A DNA stretch of 24,224 bases. Origin: Sphingomonadaceae bacterium. GTDB taxonomy: Bacteria; Pseudomonadota; Alphaproteobacteria; Sphingomonadales; Sphingomonadaceae. Of the stretch, positions 1 to 7,138 are shown in pieces (the stretch's first letter is position 1; every line of letters begins with the position of its first letter). The position numbers and the translations under genes were made by a program. The stretch lies in contig SHLU01000010.1 of NCBI GenBank assembly GCA_004282995.1, positions 1 through 24,224 of the forward strand. The letters run 5' to 3'. The notes beneath the pieces were generated by a model, which saw nothing but the letters and a program-made list of their open reading frames with translations, was not told the origin of the DNA and did not search any database.

Positions 1-1
1 C

Positions 2-715
2 GCCATTGACTTGAAGGGCGGCGAAGTCGTCCGGCTGGCCGAGGGCGATATGGACCGCGCCACCGTCTATGGCGATAATCCTGCAGCGCAGGCGATGTTG
101 TTTGCCGAGGCCGGAGCCGAGCACTTGCACGTGGTCGACCTCGATGGTGCATTCGCCGGCGAGAGCCGCAATGCGCAGGCAGTCGAGGCTATCGTCGAGG
201 AGTTTCCCGGCTATGTTCAACTGGGCGGCGGGATCCGTGATGCTGCGGCGGTCGAGGGCTGGTTCAATCTCGGCGTGGCCCGGATAGTGATCGGCTCGGC
301 CGCGCTCAAGCACCCGCAATTCGTCAAGGACATGGCGCGCGAATGGGAAGGCGGCATCGTCGTCGCGGTCGATGCCAAGAACGGCATGGTTGCGACCGAG
401 GGATGGGCGGAGGTTTCCGATGTGCCCGTGATCGACATGGCCCGGCGGTTCGAGGATGCAGGCGTTGCCAGCCTGCTGTTCACCGATATCGGACGCGACG
501 GTCTGCTGAAAGGCTGCAACGTCGATGCCACGGTAGAGCTGGCGCGCCAGACCGACCTGCCTGTAATTGCCAGCGGCGGGGTCAAGGGGCTGGACGACAT
601 CCATATCCTCTCGCTCCACGCGCATGAGGGGATCGAAGGCGTGATCACGGGCCGCGCACTCTATGAAGGGCGGCTGGACCTGGCGGCAGCAATTGCGATG
701 GGCGCGCGGGAATGA
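2..715 (+). CDS. hisA: HisA, ProFAR isomerase (5' partial)
   Basis: This gene encodes 1-(5-phosphoribosyl)-5-[(5-phosphoribosylamino)methylideneamino]imidazole-4-carboxamide isomerase, the Amadori-type step of cytosolic histidine synthesis. The frame is open from the first base and begins A-I-D-L-K-G-G, the conserved end of the first beta strand with its catalytic Asp; only about five to seven residues are missing upstream. The second catalytic Asp lies in F-T-D-I-G-R-D-G. The phosphate-binding turns L-G-G-G-I-R and A-S-G-G-V, typical of the HisA/HisF half-barrel repeats, are present. The stop overlaps the hisF start (ATGA), so the two are translationally coupled. The TTG at 11 is not the real start. 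hisB and hisH probably lie upstream, outside the window (inference). Confidence 0.96.
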   Translation, partial: AIDLKGGEVVRLAEGDMDRATVYGDNPAAQAMLFAEAGAEHLHVVDLDGAFAGESRNAQAVEAIVEEFPGYVQLGGGIRDAAAVEGWFNLGVARIVIGSAALKHPQFVKDMAREWEGGIVVAVDAKNGMVATEGWAEVSDVPVIDMARRFEDAGVASLLFTDIGRDGLLKGCNVDATVELARQTDLPVIASGGVKGLDDIHILSLHAHEGIEGVITGRALYEGRLDLAAAIAMGARE

Positions 716-1473
716 CCGTCCGCATCCGTGTCATTCCCTGCCTCGACGTCGCCGATGGCCGCGTGGTCAAGGGTGTGAATTTCGTCGACTTGAAGGACGC
801 TGGCGATCCGGTCGAGCAGGCCCGGGCCTACGATCAGGCGGGCGCGGATGAACTGTGTTTCCTCGACATTTCCGCCAGCCATGAAGGGCGCGGAACACTG
901 CTGGACGTGGTCCGCCGCTCGGCAGAGGTGTGCTTCATGCCGCTGACTGTCGGCGGCGGAGTTCGATCAGTCGAGGATGCGCGTGCGCTGCTGCTGGCAG
1001 GGGCGGACAAAGTCGCGATCAACAGCGCCGCGGTGGCCCGGCCCGAACTGGTGGCCGACGTGGCGCAGCGTTTCGGCAGCCAGTGCGTCGTTGCCAGCGT
1101 CGATGCGCGCAAGGTGGGTGAGGGCCAGTGGGAGATTTTCACCCACGGCGGACGGCAGGCAACCGGCATCGACGCCATCGAATATGCCGAGCAGATTGCC
1201 GATCTTGGCGCGGGCGAACTGCTGGTCACCTCGATGGACGGCGACGGGACCAAGGCCGGATACGACCTGCTCCTGACCCGCGCCATTGCCGACAGCGTAT
1301 CGGTACCCGTGATCGCCAGCGGCGGCGTCGGCACGCTAGATCACCTGGTCGAGGGCGTGACAAAAGGCCATGCCAGCGCCGTGCTGGCGGCTTCGATTTT
1401 TCATTTTGGCACGCACACCATCGCCGAGGCGCACCAGGCCTTGCGCGCCGCTGGCCTGCCAGCGCGCCAGTGA
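712..1473 (+). CDS. hisF: HisF, imidazole glycerol phosphate synthase cyclase subunit
   Basis: HisF pairs with the glutaminase HisH to turn PRFAR and glutamine-derived ammonia into imidazole glycerol phosphate and AICAR. The 253-residue length is normal for the family. The N-terminal I-P-C-L-D-V-A-D-G-R-V-V-K-G contains the first catalytic Asp. The second is in T-S-M-D-G-D-G-T-K-x-G-Y-D, a HisF signature. Phosphate loops V-G-G-G-V-R and A-S-G-G-V-G are intact. The ATG overlaps the hisA stop by four bases. It is followed after about 50 bases by hisE in the same direction, so hisA-hisF-hisE form one transcription unit. Confidence 0.97.
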   Translation: MTVRIRVIPCLDVADGRVVKGVNFVDLKDAGDPVEQARAYDQAGADELCFLDISASHEGRGTLLDVVRRSAEVCFMPLTVGGGVRSVEDARALLLAGADKVAINSAAVARPELVADVAQRFGSQCVVASVDARKVGEGQWEIFTHGGRQATGIDAIEYAEQIADLGAGELLVTSMDGDGTKAGYDLLLTRAIADSVSVPVIASGGVGTLDHLVEGVTKGHASAVLAASIFHFGTHTIAEAHQALRAAGLPARQ

Positions 1474-1525
1474 TCCCTCGCTTCCCGGCTTGACGGAAGG
1501 CACTGCGGACCTTCATGCCCGCGCC

Positions 1526-1849
1526 ATGAACACCCTGACCCGTCTCGAAGCCGTGATAGCCGACCGTAGCAGTGCCAAACCGGACGAAAGCTATGTTGCC
1601 AAGCTCAATGCCAAGGGCGTGGCTGCAATCGCGCAGAAAGTGGGCGAGGAGGCGACGGAAACAGTAATCGCCGCTCTGACAGGAGCGAAGGGCGACCTCG
1701 TAGGCGAAAGCGCCGACCTGATTTTCCACCTGCTGGTCCTGTTGCAGGCACGCGGTGTTTCCTTGTCAGACGTTTTTGCAGAACTCGACCGTCGTCATGG
1801 CGTGTCGGGCCTGGAAGAAAAGGCGAGCAGGACCCCCAAGGAGTCGTAA
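1526..1849 (+). CDS. hisE: HisE, phosphoribosyl-ATP pyrophosphatase
   Basis: HisE hydrolyses phosphoribosyl-ATP to phosphoribosyl-AMP and pyrophosphate, the second step of histidine synthesis. It belongs to the all-alpha MazG-like NTP pyrophosphatase fold. Visible signatures are K-V-G-E-E-A-T-E-T-V-I-A-A followed by E-S-A-D-L-I-F-H-L-L-V-L-L, which carry the metal-binding Glu and Asp residues. The chosen ATG at 1526 gives 107 residues, the usual size; the frame is open further upstream but that part overlaps the end of hisF and looks non-conserved. hisI is not fused to it and is not in the window. A HIT gene follows four bases after the stop. Confidence 0.95.
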   Translation: MNTLTRLEAVIADRSSAKPDESYVAKLNAKGVAAIAQKVGEEATETVIAALTGAKGDLVGESADLIFHLLVLLQARGVSLSDVFAELDRRHGVSGLEEKASRTPKES

Positions 1850-1853
1850 CCCC

Positions 1854-2237
1854 ATGCCGATCGATGCCACACAGCCTTACGATGACAATAATATCTTCGC
1901 CAAGATCCTGCGCGGCGAGATTCCTTCGAACAAGGTCTATGAGGACGATTGGGCCTATGCGTTCGAGGACATCAATCCGCAGGCTGAAATCCATATTCTG
2001 GTGGTTCCGAAGGGGCGCTATGTCAGCTGGGACGATTTTTCCGCCGCGGCCTCCGACGCCGAAATTGGCGGGTTCGTGCGCGCAGTGGGCGAAGTTGCGC
2101 GGATGAAGGGACTGGTCGAACCCGGCTACCGGATGATGGCCAATGTCGGTGCGCATGGCGGCCAGGAAGTGCCGCATCTCCACGTGCATATCTTCGGCGG
2201 ACAGCCGCTGGGGCCGATGATTGCCCGGCGCGGTTGA
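1854..2237 (+). CDS. HIT-family nucleotide-binding hydrolase (HINT-like)
   Basis: This is a 127-residue histidine-triad protein. It has I-F-A-K-I-L-R-G-E-I-P near the N terminus and the triad H-L-H-V-H-I-F-G-G near residues 108-116, followed by L-G-P-M, the arrangement of HINT/YcfF proteins. Family members hydrolyse AMP-lysine and other nucleoside phosphoramidates; the physiological substrate is usually unknown. The ATG lies four bases after the hisE stop and an AAGGAG ribosome site overlaps the end of hisE, so the gene is in the histidine operon. The link is one of co-expression; no role in histidine synthesis can be read from the sequence. Confidence 0.93.
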   Translation: MPIDATQPYDDNNIFAKILRGEIPSNKVYEDDWAYAFEDINPQAEIHILVVPKGRYVSWDDFSAAASDAEIGGFVRAVGEVARMKGLVEPGYRMMANVGAHGGQEVPHLHVHIFGGQPLGPMIARRG

Positions 2238-2351
2238 GGCAACTGCACGCCTCGTTTCATCGCAGCGGTGAATCGTTTAGCCGCCGTTCAGGTAAGTCAG
2301 CACAATGGGCGCTTTGCAGCGAATCCTTGCTGCGCTAGGTGGCCCCTCGAA

Positions 2352-2807
2352 ATGATAGAACCCACTCCTCCTGGCGGCGTGTTCGATGGCGCTGTGCACC
2401 TGTATGCGGTGCGGGTCTATTATGAAGACACCGATCTTTCGGGCGTCACCTATCACGCCAACTATCTGCGCTGGTTCGAGCGTGCGCGCTCGGACATCTT
2501 GCGACTGCTCGGCATCGACCAGCGAGCCGCCATCGAGGCGGGCGAGGGTGCCTATGCCGTCGCTGATTTGAAGCTCAAATATCTGCGCCCCGCGCTGCTC
2601 GACGATGATATTGTGATCCGTACTCTTTGTACGCAGCTGGGTGCTGCATCTGTTACCATGCATCAGCGTGCCTATCGGGGCGACGACCTGCTGACCGAGG
2701 CGACTTTCCGTGTCGGATTCGTCGCCCCCGATGGCCGCCCACGACGCCAGCCGGCTGCATGGCGCCAAGCCTTCCAACCTGTTCTGTCCGAGGACATTTC
2801 TGAATGA
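2352..2807 (+). CDS. ybgC: YbgC/TolQ-associated acyl-CoA thioesterase
   Basis: This is a hot-dog fold thioesterase of the 4-hydroxybenzoyl-CoA thioesterase/YbgC family, 151 residues from the ATG at 2352. The family signature V-Y-Y-E-D-T-D-L-S-G-V-T-Y-H-A-N-Y-L contains the catalytic Asp (D-T-D-x-x-G-x-V/T-Y-H). It is the usual first gene of tol-pal operons and is thought to act on acyl-CoA or acyl-ACP at the cytoplasmic face of the membrane. An in-frame GTG at 2268 would add 28 non-conserved residues; an AGGTGG site nine bases before 2352 favours the shorter form. Its stop overlaps the tolQ start (ATGA). Confidence 0.93.
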   Translation: MIEPTPPGGVFDGAVHLYAVRVYYEDTDLSGVTYHANYLRWFERARSDILRLLGIDQRAAIEAGEGAYAVADLKLKYLRPALLDDDIVIRTLCTQLGAASVTMHQRAYRGDDLLTEATFRVGFVAPDGRPRRQPAAWRQAFQPVLSEDISE

Positions 2808-3502
2808 ACCTGCCAATTCTTGCCGCAACTGCAAATGTCGGTCATCTGAACCCGCTGCAGCTGTTTCTCGATGCTGATATCGTCGTCCAGCTAGTCATGA
2901 TCGGCCTCATCCTTGCCTCGATCTGGAGTTGGATGATCATCATCGGCTTCTCGCTGCGGATCGGCACAGTTCGTCGCCGCTCCAACGATTTCGAGCGCGA
3001 GTTCTGGCAGGCCGATGACTTTGAATCGGTCATGGCGGTGCACCAGCAAAAGGACGTTCCCTCGGCACGCGTCGCCAGAGCGGCGATGAGCGAATGGAAG
3101 CGTTCGACCACGCGCGGGCTGAAAGACCGCGAGGCGGCGTCCAACCGGATGGCGGCGGCGCTTTCGAGCCAGGTGGCCGAAGAAGCTGATTCGCTGGCCG
3201 GGCGGCTCAATTTCCTCGCCACCACAGGTTCGGTCGCCCCCTTTGTCGGCTTGTTCGGGACGGTCTGGGGTATCATGAACAGCTTTTTCCAGATCGGGGT
3301 GCAGGAAAGCAGTTCGCTGGCGGTTGTCGCACCGGGTATTTCGGAGGCGCTGTTCGCCACCGCAATCGGTTTGTTTGCCGCCATTCCCGCGGTCATTGCC
3401 TACAACCGCTTCAGCAATGCGGTGAATATGTTTGAGGCGCGCCTGCAGCGTTTTGCCGACAAGTTTCACGCCAACCTCAGCCGTGAGCTGGAGCGCATAT
3501 AA
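2804..3502 (+). CDS. tolQ: TolQ, inner-membrane proton channel subunit
   Basis: TolQ, with TolR, uses the proton motive force to energise TolA and drive envelope constriction and lipid homeostasis. It is a member of the MotA/TolQ/ExbB family. The 232 residues include a first membrane helix near residues 25-50 (I-V-V-Q-L-V-M-I-G-L-I-L-A-S-I-W-S-W) and two more in the C-terminal half. The G-L-F-G-T-V-W-G-I-M-N-S-F segment and the G-I-S-E-A-L-F-A-T-A-I-G-L-F-A-A-I-P-A signature are family hallmarks. It overlaps ybgC by four bases and tolR starts two bases after its stop. Confidence 0.96.
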   Translation: MNLPILAATANVGHLNPLQLFLDADIVVQLVMIGLILASIWSWMIIIGFSLRIGTVRRRSNDFEREFWQADDFESVMAVHQQKDVPSARVARAAMSEWKRSTTRGLKDREAASNRMAAALSSQVAEEADSLAGRLNFLATTGSVAPFVGLFGTVWGIMNSFFQIGVQESSSLAVVAPGISEALFATAIGLFAAIPAVIAYNRFSNAVNMFEARLQRFADKFHANLSRELERI

Positions 3503-3504
3503 TC

Positions 3505-3948
3505 ATGGCGATGGGTGTCCTTGCCTCAAGTCGCGGGCGCAACAGCCGCCGCGCGCCGATGGCCGAAATCAACGTCACACCGTTTGTCGACGTTATGCTG
3601 GTGCTGCTGATCATTTTCATGGTCACTGCTCCGTTGCTCAATTCCGGCGTGCCGGTCGAATTGCCGGAAAGCCGTGCCAATGCGCTTCCGGACGAGCCTG
3701 AGACGGTGACGATCTCGATCGCAGGCGACGGCGCAATCTATATCGACGACGCCCCGCAAATCCCCGGACAACTGGCCGATTCCCTGGCCGCTATTCCGAT
3801 GGATTCGGAAGGGGCGCCGCCACAGGTGACCCTGCGTGCAGACCGTACGCTCGACTATGGCCGGGTAATGGCGGTGATGGGAGAGCTTAACCGGGCCGGT
3901 TTCAATGCCATCTCGCTGGTCACCAGCGGTTCAGACGAACAGCCATAG
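3505..3948 (+). CDS. tolR: TolR, ExbD/TolR-family channel subunit
   Basis: TolR is the 147-residue partner of TolQ. It has a short cytoplasmic N terminus rich in Arg, a single membrane helix at about residues 24-42 (V-T-P-F-V-D-V-M-L-V-L-L-I-I-F) with the essential proton-carrying Asp at about residue 29, and a periplasmic domain ending near V-T-S-G-S-D. The I-N-V-T-P-F-V-D-V-M-L-V-L-L motif is diagnostic for the ExbD/TolR family; position between tolQ and tolA makes it TolR rather than ExbD. A second ATG two codons later could also be used. Confidence 0.96.
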   Translation: MAMGVLASSRGRNSRRAPMAEINVTPFVDVMLVLLIIFMVTAPLLNSGVPVELPESRANALPDEPETVTISIAGDGAIYIDDAPQIPGQLADSLAAIPMDSEGAPPQVTLRADRTLDYGRVMAVMGELNRAGFNAISLVTSGSDEQP

Positions 3949-3957
3949 CTCTCGGCA

Positions 3958-4764
3958 ATGATGGACCAACCCGCCCTTCGCCGCGAAGATGGCCTCGGTC
4001 TCGGGGTCGCAGTTGTGCTGCACCTGTTACTGGTGGCGGCACTGCTGTGGCAGGTCCAGCGTGACAAGCGCGTGACTTTCGGTGGCGATGGCGCGGTGAC
4101 AGTTACGCTTGCGGACGGTTATGAGGAAGCCGGCGGTTCCATCGCGCTTGGCACTCCCGATGCACCCACGATTACCGAGACGCCGGATATTGCGCCGCCT
4201 GAGCCGCTTGCCGAGCCGGTGCGCGAAGTCGAGCGTCCGGTCGAAACCCCGCCCGAGCCACGCCGCACTGCCCGCACGACGCAACCGGTGCGTGAAGCCA
4301 GCCCCCCCAAGCGCGAGCCGACCCCGGCGCGCCAGCCTGCGAAATCGACTGCGCGGGAAACTTCGCGCGGGTCGGAGGCAGGCCAGCGCACGGGACGCAG
4401 CGATACCGGCTTTGACGGCGCATTCGGTAATGGCAGCGGGACGGGCAGCACCGCCTCGGTCAAGGCCGATATCAAAGTCAGCATCGGTGCGCAGGTCGCG
4501 CCGCACTGGAACAATTGCCGTGTCTCGGGTCTCGATATTGATGAACTGCGCGCAATCGTCAGCTTCCGGATGGATCGCAACGGCCGCGTCAGTTCGATCG
4601 GTACGCCGAGGATTTCGGGCGAAAACGCCAGCAATGCGGCCCAGGTAGGCCGCTTCAGCGAATGTGCTGTCAGGGCCTTGCGGCTGGTCGGAACCTTTGA
4701 TGGTCTTCCCGAAGATCGATATGATCTTTGGAGCTCCTACGAGTTCGAATTCAGGAAACAATAG
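3958..4764 (+). CDS. tolA: TolA-like periplasm-spanning protein
   Basis: TolA links the TolQR motor to TolB-Pal at the outer membrane. The 268-residue product has one N-terminal membrane helix (about residues 14-33, G-V-A-V-V-L-H-L-L-L-V-A-A-L-L-W). A long linker follows at about residues 70-160, and then a globular C-terminal domain (about 170-268) with two cysteines. The linker is rich in Pro, Glu, Arg and Thr, unlike the Ala/Lys/Glu helix of enterobacterial TolA, and the protein is shorter than the 421-residue E. coli form. The name rests on position between tolR and tolB, the topology and the TonB/TolA-like C-terminal region; direct sequence similarity to TolA is weak, as is usual in alphaproteobacteria. 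Confidence 0.85.
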   Translation: MMDQPALRREDGLGLGVAVVLHLLLVAALLWQVQRDKRVTFGGDGAVTVTLADGYEEAGGSIALGTPDAPTITETPDIAPPEPLAEPVREVERPVETPPEPRRTARTTQPVREASPPKREPTPARQPAKSTARETSRGSEAGQRTGRSDTGFDGAFGNGSGTGSTASVKADIKVSIGAQVAPHWNNCRVSGLDIDELRAIVSFRMDRNGRVSSIGTPRISGENASNAAQVGRFSECAVRALRLVGTFDGLPEDRYDLWSSYEFEFRKQ

Positions 4765-4766
4765 AT

Positions 4767-6170
4767 ATGCGATTCTCGATCACTATCTCAGCCCTTCTCG
4801 CCTTTGGCCTCTCCGGCCCCGCGCTGGCGCAGGATGAAGTCACTACCGTAGAGCCGAGCGGTGAACCCCGACCGGCAGCGCAGACTGCCAGCGGCAGCGA
4901 CGCCATCGGGCGCGAGACCGTGGTCGGCACGCTGGGCGGTGACGATGTGGGCATCGCCATTCCCGCGTTTGCCGCAGATCGCGACGTTTCGACACCGGCC
5001 AATGCCAGCGGCACCTCGGCGCTCGGTGTCGAGCTGGCGCGGGTCATCACCAACAACTTGCGAAACAACGGCCTGTTCAAGCCGACCGGCCCGGACAGCC
5101 TGCCGCGCCCGAGCTTCCCGCATATCACCGATCCGCAGTGGAGCACCTGGTCGAGCCGCGGGGCGGAGATGCTCGTGCATGGCTATGTTCGTGCGCGTGA
5201 TGACGGCAAGCTGATTGTTGGCTGCTATCTCTACGACATGGCGCTCAAGGACGAACTCGCGCGCAGCGGGTGGGTCGTGCCGCCGGCCGATTGGCGGCGG
5301 GCTGCGCACAAATGCTCGGACCTGGTATACGCGCGCCTGACCGGGGAGAGCCCGTTCTTCGACAGTCGTATCGCATATATTGCGGAAACTGGACCAAAGG
5401 ATAACCGCACAAAGCGATTGGCGATTATGGACAGCGATGGAGCCAACCATCGCTTCATAACCACCGGCCGGGCAACCGCCCTGACGCCGCGTTATTCGCC
5501 CGATTACCGCCGGCTGCTCTATCTCAGCTATGTCGACGGCAATCCGCGCATCTACATCTACGATATCGGCACTGGTCAGCAGCAGCTTGTCACGCAGAGC
5601 ACTAACCCGACCTTCGCCCCGCGCTGGAGTCCCGACGGCAAGTGGATCCTCTATTCGATGGCGGTCAACGGCAATACCGATGTCTACCGTGTCAGCGCCG
5701 AGGGTGGGCCGAGCGTGCGTCTGACGACTGAGCCTGGTATTGATGTCGGCGGGTCCTACTCGCCCGATGGCAGCCAGATCGTTTTCGAAAGCGATCGTTC
5801 GGGCACCCAGCAGATCTATGTGATGAACGCCGATGGTTCGAACCAGCGGCGGATCAGTTTCTTCGGGGGCCGGGCTGCTACGCCCGAATGGAGCCCGCGC
5901 GGCGACCAGATCGCCTTCACCTACATTCCCGGTGACTTCAACATCGCCGTGATGAGCCCGAACGGGCGCAACTTCCGCAAGCTGTCCAACGGCTGGCAGG
6001 ACGAAGCGCCCACATGGGCGCCCAATGGCCGTATCATCCAGTTCTTCCGCACCGAGCGGAATTCGGGGCGTACGGCGCTTTACCAGGTCGATCTGACCGG
6101 CGAGAACATGCGCCGGCTGGAGACACCTGTCGATGCTTCGGATCCTGCTTGGGGACCGATTCTACCGTAA
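4767..6170 (+). CDS. tolB: TolB, periplasmic Tol-Pal beta-propeller protein
   Basis: TolB is a soluble periplasmic protein that binds Pal and TolA. The ATG at 4767, two bases after the tolA stop, gives 467 residues beginning with a signal peptide (M-R-F-S-I-T-I-S-A-L-L-A-F-G-L-S-G-P-A-L-A, cleavage before Q-D-E). The N-terminal domain (about 35-190) is followed by a six-bladed propeller with repeated PD40-type motifs such as P-R-Y-S-P-D, P-R-W-S-P-D-G-K, G-S-Y-S-P-D-G-S-Q-I and P-E-W-S-P-R-G-D. An in-frame upstream start inside tolA (4728) would spoil the signal peptide and is rejected. Confidence 0.97.
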   Translation: MRFSITISALLAFGLSGPALAQDEVTTVEPSGEPRPAAQTASGSDAIGRETVVGTLGGDDVGIAIPAFAADRDVSTPANASGTSALGVELARVITNNLRNNGLFKPTGPDSLPRPSFPHITDPQWSTWSSRGAEMLVHGYVRARDDGKLIVGCYLYDMALKDELARSGWVVPPADWRRAAHKCSDLVYARLTGESPFFDSRIAYIAETGPKDNRTKRLAIMDSDGANHRFITTGRATALTPRYSPDYRRLLYLSYVDGNPRIYIYDIGTGQQQLVTQSTNPTFAPRWSPDGKWILYSMAVNGNTDVYRVSAEGGPSVRLTTEPGIDVGGSYSPDGSQIVFESDRSGTQQIYVMNADGSNQRRISFFGGRAATPEWSPRGDQIAFTYIPGDFNIAVMSPNGRNFRKLSNGWQDEAPTWAPNGRIIQFFRTERNSGRTALYQVDLTGENMRRLETPVDASDPAWGPILP

Positions 6171-6256
6171 GAGCGTTGAATTGATACTGACGAAAACAGG
6201 GAACGGGTCGCATCGTAGAACCTGGGGGCAGCCAGTTTTTTGGTGAGGAAAAAGTC

Positions 6257-6763
6257 ATGAACATGAAATTTGCTGCTATTGTCCTGCTGGCCGGAACGAC
6301 CAGTCTTGCCGCTTGCAAATCAAAGGCTCCCGAAGAGCTGCCGCCGGGCCCTGGTCCGGTGACAACTGCTCCGGTCCAGGCCCCGGCCGGACCTGCGGTG
6401 GGTTCACAGGAACATTTCGTTCGCGCCGTTAATGGTCAGAACGTAATTTTCTTCGATACCGACCGCTTCAATATCGATAGTGCGGATGCCGCTGCCCTGC
6501 AGACACAGGCACAGTATCTTTCGCAATATCCCAATGTCTCTGTCACGATCGAAGGCCATGCCGACGAACGCGGCACGCGCGATTACAACCTCGCGCTGGC
6601 TGAACGCCGGGCCAATGCGGCGAAGAACTATCTCGTCAGTCTGGGGGTCGCAGCCAGCCGCGTCTCAACCGTTAGCTATGGCGAAGAACGCCCGGTGGCG
6701 ACCGCTTCGACTGCCGAAGCATGGGCACAGAACCGCCGCGCGGTAACCGTGGTCATCAACTAG
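6257..6763 (+). CDS. pal: Pal, peptidoglycan-associated lipoprotein
   Basis: Pal anchors the outer membrane to peptidoglycan and is the terminal partner of TolB. The 168-residue product starts with a lipoprotein signal ending in the lipobox S-L-A-A-C, so Cys20 is the expected lipidated residue. A Pro/Ala-rich linker follows at about 24-50 and then an OmpA-like domain (about 60-168). In it F-F-D-T-D-R-F-N-I-D, I-E-G-H-A-D-E-R-G-T-R-D-Y-N-L-A-L-A-x-R-R-A and the R-R-A-V-T-V-V-I-N end can be seen; these contain the Asp and Arg that bind diaminopimelate. GAGGAA seven bases before the ATG is a good ribosome site. The 86-base gap after tolB could hold an extra promoter, but none is clear. Confidence 0.96.
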   Translation: MNMKFAAIVLLAGTTSLAACKSKAPEELPPGPGPVTTAPVQAPAGPAVGSQEHFVRAVNGQNVIFFDTDRFNIDSADAAALQTQAQYLSQYPNVSVTIEGHADERGTRDYNLALAERRANAAKNYLVSLGVAASRVSTVSYGEERPVATASTAEAWAQNRRAVTVVIN

Positions 6764-6783
6764 AGCCCACAGAATAAACGAGT

Positions 6784-6818
6784 CGGACCGATCCTCGCCA
6801 TGTGCGAGGGTCGGTCCG
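6784..6818 (+). terminator. Hairpin terminator of the tol-pal operon
   Basis: A 15-base stem (6784-6798 with 6804-6818, a single T-G wobble) and a five-base loop lie 21 bases after the pal stop. The arms are CGGACCGATCCTCGC and GCGAGGGTCGGTCCG. No T-run follows on the plus strand, so it may work as a Rho-independent terminator only in part, or as a 3' end-stabilising stem. On the minus strand it sits directly at the stop of the candidate small gene, so it could serve both. Confidence 0.7.
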
Positions 6819-6974
6819 CTATCGTGAAAAAATTGCCGAGATTGCGAGGGGAGTTCCGACCTCGGGATAGTCTCTCGACCCGGAAAGCGACCCGGCGGTC
6901 ACGGCAAAAAGTGCGAGCGTCAGGACACTGACTATGCTCGCAAATCGCAGTTGATGGCTCATCTGGCGGTACAT
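6819..6974 (-). CDS. Candidate small membrane or secreted protein, 51 residues
   Basis: I do not recognise this gene. A minus-strand frame of 52 codons starts at ATG 6974 (a second ATG lies four codons later) and stops next to the pal hairpin. The product starts with a positively charged stretch (M-Y-R-Q-M-S-H-Q-L-R), then about 20 hydrophobic residues (F-A-S-I-V-S-V-L-T-L-A-L-F-A-V-T-A-G), then a short polar tail with D-Y-P-E-V-G. This looks like a signal peptide or one membrane helix. Support for a real gene comes from the sensible protein character in a 375-base gap and from an EcfG-like promoter about 65 bases upstream. The ribosome site (GACGAG) is mediocre. It could still be a chance frame. 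Confidence 0.45.
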   Translation of the reverse strand: MYRQMSHQLRFASIVSVLTLALFAVTAGSLSGSRDYPEVGTPLAISAIFSR

Positions 6975-7029
6975 TGTGTTCTCGTCTCAGCTTTGGTTGT
7001 GCTGCTAGCGCACATCGATTAAGGATCTA

Positions 7030-7056
7030 TTGCACTGCAACATTTCGTTTTGCAAC
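7030..7056. repeat. TTGCA-N-TGCAA palindromic element, copy 1
   Basis: A perfect 11-base palindrome with one central base, TTGCACTGCAA (7030-7040), is followed by a further TTTTGCA half-site (7048-7054). It overlaps the -10 end of the putative EcfG promoter. A related arrangement is found upstream of rsh (20627-20650): 18 of the first 24 bases match without gaps. This may be a binding site for a dimeric regulator; the factor is unknown. Confidence 0.35.
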
Positions 7057-7063
7057 TTGTTCC
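7039..7063 (-). promoter_or_regulatory. Putative EcfG (general stress sigma factor) promoter
   Basis: Read on the minus strand, GGAAC (7063-7059) is followed after 17 bases by GTT (7041-7039). The alphaproteobacterial EcfG consensus is GGAAC, 16-17 bases, then CGTT; here the base before GTT is T, giving GGAAC-N16-TGTT. The predicted transcript would start near 7030 and reach the small frame starting at 6974 with a leader of about 55 bases. No EcfG, PhyR or NepR gene is in the window, so control by that pathway is an inference from the motif alone. Confidence 0.5.
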
Positions 7064-7138
7064 CGAACTTCCCTTGGCTCGCAAGAGCACCTAGATTGAC
7101 CGTCATGATCGCCCGACCAACTGCATTGCCGACAACCC

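Noticed and set aside
2238..2351. Promoter or terminator between the HIT gene and ybgC
   Set aside because: A GCAGC/GCTGC stem of five bases and a poor -35/-10 pair with 15-base spacing can be drawn, but neither is better than chance; read-through from the histidine operon is possible.
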